Below, one piece after another: positions 6,467 to 12,358 of a stretch of 12,358 bases of DNA. Origin of the DNA: Bacilli bacterium (GTDB lineage: Bacteria; Bacillota_I; Bacilli_A; RF39; UBA660); contig JAQUDY010000019.1 of the NCBI GenBank assembly GCA_028685445.1, forward strand, positions 1-12,358, written 5' to 3'. The first letter of the stretch is position 1; each line of letters starts with the position of its first letter. The translations under genes were made by a program, and so were the position numbers. The notes under the pieces are model-generated. The model saw only the letters and a list, made by a program, of their open reading frames with translations. It had not been told where the DNA came from and made no database searches.

Positions 6467-9400
6467 TTATCTAACAATAAAATGTTTTTTTATCGCATCT
6501 ACTCTTTTTTCGCTATCATATAGTTCAAAAATCAATTGATAAATCGTTCTATTTAAATCAGTTGTTTTAAACTCTAAATTAAATTTATTATTTTGATCTA
6601 AAGTAACTAAATAATTTTTATTTATTACTTCATTTAAAGGAGTATTTAAATAATCATTTAAATCCACTAAATTATACTTTTGATTATATGCTGTTAAAGT
6701 TTCTTTCTCATAAAGTGATACTCTAATTGATAAATCTTCATAATCTTCTGTTTTTTGACAATCAAATAATATATTATTTAAAGATTTTTCTTTTTTAATA
6801 GTTGATGAATCCAAGTTCATATTTATATTAAAAGAACCGGTTAAGTCGTAATTATCATTTGTAATATTTACTGGTATTAAAACATCTTTAAAAGTAGTTC
6901 CTTTACTAAAGTATCCATCTAGAGAATACCCACTAGAGATTTTTAGATTATACTCTCCACTAGGAAGAGCACTATTTCTTTGGTATGTTATTACTTTAAT
7001 TGTTTTTTTAGACTCTTCATGAATGTTATTGGCAGGAATTTTTATGATATTATCATCACCTATAAAGAATGTTTCTTCATCTGCTTTTACAATCATGTTT
7101 TTTAAGTTTTCTTTAGAAACAGTGTTCCCTTCTAAATCTATTAACTGAATATTAAAAACTAAATTTAAATGCTCTATGCTAGTATCTAATATTTTAAATT
7201 CATTTAATCTTTGATAATTAACACCACTTATTAAGTCTATTTCTGTAACTGAGTTAGTATTTAAATTAATAGGTTCATACTCATTATCTACATTTAAATA
7301 TAGCTGGGCTTTAGAACTTAAATCATTAATATTGGAATAAATATTAATACTCGGTATATCATCAGATAAAGTAGATCTTATTACTTGATGTTCATCATCT
7401 TGTATTTCTATAGTTATTTTTACATTCTCATAGTTTTCTGTTATATCAGTTTCTATAAAATCTATAGTAATTGTATACTCTTCGAAATAAGAACCATTTT
7501 GATAATAATTATGTTCCTCATAAAATTTATCTTGGTCTAGCCCTACTTCTTTGAATAAGTTAAAATTATAGGTTGCTACTTTCTCACAAGTACTTACAGA
7601 TTCTATGCAACTATTTTCAAAACCATAATTATCATTTGAATCAGGAATTTTATATTTGTAAACCTTTTTAGCAACATGATCAAATAATCTAATAATTGTG
7701 TTTTCTGGTAACAATATATTGCTAATTAAATTATGTTGTAACAAACTATTAAACTCGTTTGTCTCTTCTTCATACTTTACTTTTAAAGAGAAACTTGATT
7801 TATCTGTTATAAACGAAGAGACACCTTGATAGGCTGGATTTTTTCCTGTACCTAAAAAGTAATTATTAATTTGATATCCTTGATAATTTAAATAACTACT
7901 ATTCATATAACTAACATTCTCAGCATTATCAATTACTTTTACATATACTATTTTTTTACCTATTTCATTTAATGTTATCCCATCTTTATAATTATTCCAG
8001 TTTTCTTCAGATAATAAAGATAAATCTTCTTCAGTATAGGTATTTGAAGAAATCATATATTTAATAAATGCTATTCCTGATAAATCATCATTGGTATTAA
8101 TTGTAATCGTTTCTAGTTTGTTAGTATAAACTTCTAATGGTTCTTCTAAAAATTGTGTCCAAGAATTTAGATCACTTTTTAATGTTATTTCGGGTCCACT
8201 TAAGTCAAGTATCAACATCTCAGAATTAATATAATATATATTATTCTTATAATCAGTTACTTTTATATAAATAATATACTTTCCTTCTGTATTAATTGAT
8301 TTTAAATCTTCATAACTCTCCCATTCATCTAATAAATTAAGTTCGGACGATGATAATAGTTTTTTACTACTACTGATGTAGTACTCTTTACTTATTACTG
8401 AATCTAGTGTATTTGTTTCTTCTAAAATAAAATTTATTTTATTTTTTATTATCAGTTCATCATTTAAAGGTTGATAATCTTTAAATGATAAAGTTCCAAT
8501 ATGAAGTCTAACAACTTTTGATAATACATAATCATAATAATTAGTTGGAAATGAGTTTAATTCATAGCGCCAAATATTTTCTGGTTCTGCTTGAAGATTT
8601 TCTTCATCAATAAATTCCTTATAGTTTAAAGTTTCTGTTAAAAACTTTTTATCAAGAAGTTCATGTTCTTCCATATATTCAAAATTAAGATCATCATCAT
8701 TAATATTTTTATAACTATTAACAGCATTTATTGAGTCATCTACATAACTACCGATAACTGATTTAGCACTTCCTTCAAAGCTATTTGTAATTGATACATC
8801 AATTACCGTTTTATCAATAACTCCGATTAATCCCCCTACTAATTCTGAATCGATACCTCCTGAATTATATGAGTAGTTAATATTGATTTCATTATTTTTA
8901 TTATTTATTTCTCCGATTAAACCAGCTGCAATATAGTCACTATAAATATATCCATTATTATATGACCTTAAAATATTTAATTTTTCTTTAGGACTTCCTA
9001 CTAATCCTGATGCTGAAATGTTACCATAAACACTAGCTAAATTAACAACGTTAATTAATTCAACGTTTTTTGCATTAGCAATAATTCCTGAAGTTAAACT
9101 ATAATTATAATTTATTTCATAACTTAAATTAGTAAATGAAAGAGTAATAGGATTTAAAGAATCAGTCATTGTTGTAATTTCAAGCTCAGGGTTTATTTCA
9201 TCTGTAAGTTCAATATTAAAAGATCCGCCATTAATCTCAGTTTCATTAATTGTTATAGAAGTATTATGATTTAAATCAGATAATTGATAAGTACCACTTA
9301 TTATAATAGATTCGATATTTGAGCTAATATATGGTAAATTGTTTTTAAGATCTAAATAATTTTTAGTTTCATAATTTTCAATCACTATATCATCAGTATT

Positions 9401-10129
9401 AAATTCACCAGTTATAGTTTTTAAATTAGTTTCTTGTTTGCTTACAACATATCCATCAAATAATAAGTTCTCAATAGTGCTATCTTCAGCATCACTAGCA
9501 ATTCCTGCAGTAAGACTACCACCGTAGATTAAAGAGTTTTTAAAAAACAAGTTTTTTAATTCACCTTCTAATTTATTAAAAAGGGATAAATCCTCAGCAT
9601 TAGAATCTGTTATATACATACCAAAAATAGTGTGTAATTCACCATCTAAATAACCTTTAAAATCATTTATTCTTGGAAAAATATTTATTGTTCCAGTCTC
9701 AGAACCATTTTTTTCTACATTATCATAATACTTGTTCGTATAATACTCTAAATAATAAATTTCTCCATCTAAAATGTATTCAAGGCCATTATCAATATCA
9801 TATCTTAAACTTCCTTTATTTAAAATAATATTATTACTAAGTTTAAAGTAAGTGTCTTCATAATCTGTTTCTTCTAATTTATAGCTAAAATAAGCTAACT
9901 CTTTTCCATTAGAAATAATATAAGGATTAGACTTAGTACCATCACCTGATTTGTAGTTGCTAGCTATTGAGCCATCCCAAACAGCAGTGGTTAACAAAGT
10001 ATCTTCCTTCATAAAATTAGCTAAAGTCGGTATTAATACAGACAAAATCAAGACTAAACATATAAGAATTACACTAATTATAACTTTTCTATTATTAGAA
10101 AAATTGTTAAATACTTGTTTAATATCCAT
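6467..10129 (-). CDS. Large exported surface protein with GLUG/beta-helix-like and Ig-like repeats
   Basis: This 1220-residue protein starts with a basic N-terminus and one hydrophobic segment (about residues 16-38, ending PTLANF), acting as a signal peptide or membrane anchor. Residues 51-107 resemble the entry module of GLUG-type surface proteins (WDGSIASNY, GDGTKSNPYIIS, then KELAYF). Residues 180-475 hold glycine- and Asn/Ser-rich repeats such as SGLVG, AAGLIGEI and VGGLIGVI with SYNNG and SYNSGG, typical of a right-handed beta-helix. The segment ends near NIWRYELNSFPT. Residues about 582-642 and 689-749 are two related Ig-like units (each with YxISS, then YxKV and D). The last 450 residues are beta-rich with no recognised family. 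There is no LPXTG sorting motif; the C-terminus reads KKHFIVR. It is first in its operon, 9 nt before the TasA-like gene. An adhesin or large surface subunit is the best guess. Confidence 0.85.
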   Translation of the reverse strand: MDIKQVFNNFSNNRKVIISVILICLVLILSVLIPTLANFMKEDTLLTTAVWDGSIASNYKSGDGTKSNPYIISNGKELAYFSYKLEETDYEDTYFKLSNNIILNKGSLRYDIDNGLEYILDGEIYYLEYYTNKYYDNVEKNGSETGTINIFPRINDFKGYLDGELHTIFGMYITDSNAEDLSLFNKLEGELKNLFFKNSLIYGGSLTAGIASDAEDSTIENLLFDGYVVSKQETNLKTITGEFNTDDIVIENYETKNYLDLKNNLPYISSNIESIIISGTYQLSDLNHNTSITINETEINGGSFNIELTDEINPELEITTMTDSLNPITLSFTNLSYEINYNYSLTSGIIANAKNVELINVVNLASVYGNISASGLVGSPKEKLNILRSYNNGYIYSDYIAAGLIGEINNKNNEININYSYNSGGIDSELVGGLIGVIDKTVIDVSITNSFEGSAKSVIGSYVDDSINAVNSYKNINDDDLNFEYMEEHELLDKKFLTETLNYKEFIDEENLQAEPENIWRYELNSFPTNYYDYVLSKVVRLHIGTLSFKDYQPLNDELIIKNKINFILEETNTLDSVISKEYYISSSKKLLSSSELNLLDEWESYEDLKSINTEGKYIIYIKVTDYKNNIYYINSEMLILDLSGPEITLKSDLNSWTQFLEEPLEVYTNKLETITINTNDDLSGIAFIKYMISSNTYTEEDLSLLSEENWNNYKDGITLNEIGKKIVYVKVIDNAENVSYMNSSYLNYQGYQINNYFLGTGKNPAYQGVSSFITDKSSFSLKVKYEEETNEFNSLLQHNLISNILLPENTIIRLFDHVAKKVYKYKIPDSNDNYGFENSCIESVSTCEKVATYNFNLFKEVGLDQDKFYEEHNYYQNGSYFEEYTITIDFIETDITENYENVKITIEIQDDEHQVIRSTLSDDIPSINIYSNINDLSSKAQLYLNVDNEYEPINLNTNSVTEIDLISGVNYQRLNEFKILDTSIEHLNLVFNIQLIDLEGNTVSKENLKNMIVKADEETFFIGDDNIIKIPANNIHEESKKTIKVITYQRNSALPSGEYNLKISSGYSLDGYFSKGTTFKDVLIPVNITNDNYDLTGSFNINMNLDSSTIKKEKSLNNILFDCQKTEDYEDLSIRVSLYEKETLTAYNQKYNLVDLNDYLNTPLNEVINKNYLVTLDQNNKFNLEFKTTDLNRTIYQLIFELYDSEKRVDAIKKHFIVR

Positions 10130-10177
10130 AATATAACCTACTTTCTATTGCTAAATACAACTTCTTATTATGAGTTA

Positions 10178-10208
10178 ATTATAACATAATTCGCTATTTT
10201 CTGCACAA
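10178..10208 (-). promoter_or_regulatory. Extended -10 promoter for the surface-protein operon
   Basis: The minus strand carries TGTTATAAT: a perfect -10 hexamer TATAAT at 10183-10178 with the extended TG at 10186-10185. The best -35 candidate is TTGTGC at 10208-10203, a poor match at a long 19-bp spacing, so the extended -10 probably carries the promoter. Transcription would start near 10171, giving a leader of about 40 nt to the ATG at 10129. The element lies just after the upstream terminator. A 6-bp inverted repeat (AATTAT-AAC-ATAATT, 10177-10191) overlaps the -10. It could be a small operator but may be chance in AT-rich DNA. Confidence 0.7.
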
Positions 10209-10229
10209 CAAATCTTTCTTAAAAATCCT

Positions 10230-10256
10230 AAAAAAACCAAATTTTATTTGGTTTTT
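10230..10256 (-). terminator. Rho-independent terminator after the 537-residue gene
   Basis: Read on the minus strand, a perfect 11-bp stem (AAAAACCAAAT pairing with ATTTGGTTTTT, arms 10246-10256 and 10232-10242) closes a 3-nt loop and runs into seven T residues (10236-10230). It lies 13 nt past the stop codon of the 537-residue gene and separates that operon from the surface-protein operon. The stem has only two G:C pairs, so it is weak, which is usual for such AT-rich DNA. Confidence 0.8.
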
Positions 10257-10268
10257 ACTTATAGAATT

Positions 10269-11882
10269 TTAATTTTCTTTGTTTTCTGCTACATCAATCT
10301 TATGAACTTGAGTAATAAACCATAGTTTTTCAACGGTTAAAGAACTTTTGTTTATCTCTTTAACTCTCAATACTAATTTTAACTTCTCTAAAAAGTTACT
10401 TAAATCTTCAGGATTTAAATCCTCATCAGTAATATTAATGTTTAAAAGTCTATATTTGTTAATTATAACTTTTGCTATATTTGCCTCATCATACAATGCT
10501 GCCGCGCAAACAATGACATTATTTGGATTCATAGCAAATAAATCGAAATTATCACTAAAAGTTACGATTTCATCATAGTTTTCTACTTCAAATACTGATT
10601 TTATAGCGGATTTTTTGTAATAATCAAAACTGTAATATAAATGTAATAAATCAGTAACAGTAAATGATTCATTAACTTTAGATAAAACCTTTTCTTTGAA
10701 ATATTCTTCTTTATATGTTTTATACATATCGTTTAATTCATTTGCAAGCTTTATAGATTCGAATTTTATGTTTTTTTCATCAGTTTCTTTTTTTAAAAAA
10801 GGAAACTTAGAAGGAGTAATTAATTTTTTGTTAAGCTTTGTTAATTTATTCTCTGAAGCAGAGATTTTATTATCTATTTCTTTTAAAGCAGAAATTTTAC
10901 TAGGAGCTACTAATTCTTTATTTAAATATTTGGTTTTAAAATCAATTATTAGTGGAGAAAAATTAACATAATTACCATATTCATCAGCATTACTTTTTAA
11001 TCTTTCAATATTTGAGTAGAATTTTTCTAATTTTACTTCATCTTCTATATCTTTGGGATCTATCATTAAATCACTAAAAGTAGTCATTCTGACTTTTGAA
11101 TCCTCAAAATAACTATTAATATCTATTTCTCCAGATTTAGAAAGCTCTATGATATCTGAAATATTTTCTTGATTAGATAAATTTAAGTCTCTATGGGCAA
11201 TTTTTAGTTTATCTAAACAAGCTTCATAATCAAGACCACTATTTATTTTTATATTTGTCTGTAATTTATTTACATAGTCTATAAACTTCTTTTCATTTTT
11301 ACGAATAATTTTTCTGAAATTAAGCTCTAAATGCTTTATTAATTCAGGATTTTCCCAATAAATTTTTTCGAAAATCTCAGTTAAATGATCATAATTATCA
11401 CTTCCAGAATTTCTTATATCTAAAAAAGATGACATAAATTCGTTAATATAATAAGTATAATTAAAATCTTCTTTTAAAGCTTTATAACCACCCATACTTA
11501 TTTTATCTAATAATTCATTAATAATACTTTTTAAAGAAGAAAATTGCAAGTCACGATAATTTTCTAGTTGATATAACAATGTTTCAAAACCCATCTTCTC
11601 AAAATATGTGTTTGTTGGATTAAGAATAAATTTAATGTTTTCTAAATCTGCAACAATTTCAGTAAGCTCCGTGATATTACGCTTATCTGAAACATTAAAT
11701 GATTTACTTTTTAAATCTAAATATTTTTTTACTGAAATACGGTATTCCTCATATTTTGATCTTACTTCAGATATTTTTTCATTATATTTTCTTTTGTTTG
11801 TTTTTGTTGAAGTTGGCATTGTAGAAAATAATGTTTTTTTAGATTTTATATCTTCTTCTATAAATTGTAAAAAATTCGCCAT
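10269..11882 (-). CDS. 537-residue helical cytoplasmic protein, unknown function
   Basis: The protein has no signal peptide or membrane segment. It is rich in Lys, Glu, Asn and Leu and appears almost entirely alpha-helical, with coiled-coil-like character near the N-terminus (about residues 25-60) and in the region after residue 320. That later region holds two similar segments, one around VAPSKISALKEIDNKI and one around ITPSKFPFLKKETDEK, which may be a short internal repeat. The C-terminal part (about 400-537) looks more globular, with a hydrophobic stretch around NNVIVCAAALYDEANIAKVI. I recognise no catalytic motif and no family. The start at 11882 is supported by an upstream AAGGGGA site and by 1-nt spacing from the small gene before it. 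A terminator begins 13 nt after the stop, so this is the last gene of its operon. A scaffold or cytoplasmic partner for the surface system encoded downstream is possible but unproven. Confidence 0.85.
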   Translation of the reverse strand: MANFLQFIEEDIKSKKTLFSTMPTSTKTNKRKYNEKISEVRSKYEEYRISVKKYLDLKSKSFNVSDKRNITELTEIVADLENIKFILNPTNTYFEKMGFETLLYQLENYRDLQFSSLKSIINELLDKISMGGYKALKEDFNYTYYINEFMSSFLDIRNSGSDNYDHLTEIFEKIYWENPELIKHLELNFRKIIRKNEKKFIDYVNKLQTNIKINSGLDYEACLDKLKIAHRDLNLSNQENISDIIELSKSGEIDINSYFEDSKVRMTTFSDLMIDPKDIEDEVKLEKFYSNIERLKSNADEYGNYVNFSPLIIDFKTKYLNKELVAPSKISALKEIDNKISASENKLTKLNKKLITPSKFPFLKKETDEKNIKFESIKLANELNDMYKTYKEEYFKEKVLSKVNESFTVTDLLHLYYSFDYYKKSAIKSVFEVENYDEIVTFSDNFDLFAMNPNNVIVCAAALYDEANIAKVIINKYRLLNINITDEDLNPEDLSNFLEKLKLVLRVKEINKSSLTVEKLWFITQVHKIDVAENKEN

Positions 11883-11883
11883 T

Positions 11884-12030
11884 TTAATCTTCCCCTTTAT
11901 TTTCTTCTGTTATTATTTCATTTTCATTTAAATACTGCAGAAAACTAATTACCTTTTCATGAAGATTAATTAATTCACTTAAAGTTAAAACTGATAAGTC
12001 AAAATCTACTTTATTTTCTTCTTTTTTCAT
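11884..12030 (-). CDS. 48-residue acidic small protein, unknown function
   Basis: This short gene starts at ATG 12030, preceded by a good Shine-Dalgarno site (AAGGGTGA, about 5 nt before the start), and ends in TAA at 11886-11884. It begins MKKEENKVDFDLSVLTL, has a central predicted amphipathic helix (LSELINLHEKVISFLQYL) and ends in an acidic tail (EENKGED). There is no signal peptide, membrane segment or cysteine, so it should be cytoplasmic. Only 1 nt separates its stop from the ATG of the 537-residue gene, and that gene's Shine-Dalgarno site (AAGGGGA) lies inside its last codons. The two are therefore very likely co-translated, and the products may form a complex. I do not recognise the family. 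The evidence that it is real is the RBS, the tight spacing on both sides and the protein-like composition. Confidence 0.7.
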   Translation of the reverse strand: MKKEENKVDFDLSVLTLSELINLHEKVISFLQYLNENEIITEENKGED

Positions 12031-12049
12031 TACTTCACCCTTTTTTTTA

Positions 12050-12358
12050 TTACTCATATCCTGCTGTATCCTTTACAAAGTCAATATTTACTATTAAATC
12101 TACTCCTTTAGAGTTCGTTTCTAAACTATCTATATCTTGACCCTCTAACCATAAGTAAACTCTTGCTTTAGTAATAGCGTTAGGTACATCAAAAATTGGA
12201 TTACTAAAATCTTTAATAGTATTCTGAGTTGCAAAGTTTTTAGTATCAAGCGGTATGCCAGTACCAAAATGACCATTTGTATGTTCTAATCTTCTACCTT
12301 CACCAATTATACCATAAGTAGGTAGCTCAATACCATCCACCATCATAATTCCGTAATT
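12050..12358 (-). CDS. C-terminal part of an exported SipW-substrate-like protein (5' end outside window)
   Basis: The frame is open to the right edge (the first visible codons read NYGIMM), so the ATG at 12346 is probably internal and the gene is 5'-partial, with 102 codons visible before TAA. The visible part has no membrane segment and no cysteine. It ends in a beta-rich stretch containing ITKARVYLWLEGQDIDS. From memory, this WxEGQDxD-type ending occurs in secreted proteins of low-GC Gram-positives that carry SipW/camelysin-like N-termini; that is recall, not a search result. The missing N-terminus would decide it: a hydrophobic signal followed by a TasA/CalY-like domain is expected. It lies 19 nt upstream of the 48-codon gene and probably shares its transcript. 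Its role as a surface or fibre protein is inferred from this ending and from the exported-protein cluster next to it. Confidence 0.6.
   Translation of the reverse strand, partial: NYGIMMVDGIELPTYGIIGEGRRLEHTNGHFGTGIPLDTKNFATQNTIKDFSNPIFDVPNAITKARVYLWLEGQDIDSLETNSKGVDLIVNIDFVKDTAGYE

Noticed and set aside
10348..11931. Several plus-strand open frames (for example 10348-10578, 10696-10971, 11608-11931)
   Set aside because: All lie opposite the 537-residue gene, have low-complexity Phe/Leu/Ser-rich translations typical of antisense reading of AT-rich genes, and lack convincing ribosome sites.
1..12358. Alternative genetic code with TGA as Trp, as in some Mollicutes
   Set aside because: The genes read intact without in-frame TGA and use TGG for Trp. 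TGA is simply not seen as a stop in this small sample of nine.

Overview
The window is strongly AT-rich and every supported gene lies on the minus strand, so the biology reads from the right edge to the left edge. TAA and TAG are the only stop codons seen (seven TAA, two TAG) and Trp is encoded by TGG, so the standard bacterial code fits. Good Shine-Dalgarno sites, a SipW-type signal peptidase with TasA/camelysin-like substrates, and no outer-membrane signals point to a low-GC Gram-positive relative. A gut Bacilli, Erysipelotrichia or RF39/Mollicutes-like lineage is plausible; that placement is inference.

Right block (12358 to about 10230): the C-terminal end of a secreted protein whose start lies outside the window, a 48-residue small gene, and a 537-residue mainly helical cytoplasmic protein of unknown function. 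A rho-independent terminator closes it. Middle block (about 10190 to 4380): an extended -10 promoter followed by a 1220-residue surface protein with GLUG/beta-helix-like and Ig-like repeats, a 179-residue TasA/camelysin-like protein, a 296-residue Cys-containing exported protein and a 175-residue signal-peptidase-like membrane protein that appears to lack the catalytic residues. That last gene has its own promoter, and a terminator overlaps its stop codon. Left block (about 4330 to beyond position 1): a promoter followed by a 726-residue SipW-type signal peptidase with a long cytoplasmic extension ending in a degenerate EAL-like domain, a membrane-anchored McrB-like AAA+ ATPase (505 residues) whose start overlaps the preceding stop, and the beginning of a DUF2357-like protein that runs off the left edge.

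The likely theme is a cell-surface fibre or surface-coat system. One block supplies exported structural proteins. The next supplies the peptidase expected to mature them, translationally tied to a membrane McrB-like motor and its usual DUF2357 partner. The unusual parts are the peptidase/EAL-like fusion, the pseudo-peptidase paralogue and the membrane anchoring of an McrB-type ATPase. The functional link between the blocks is inferred from gene order and family knowledge, not shown by the sequence. There is no gene-free stretch longer than about 140 bases, and no tRNA, rRNA, CRISPR array or insertion sequence was seen.
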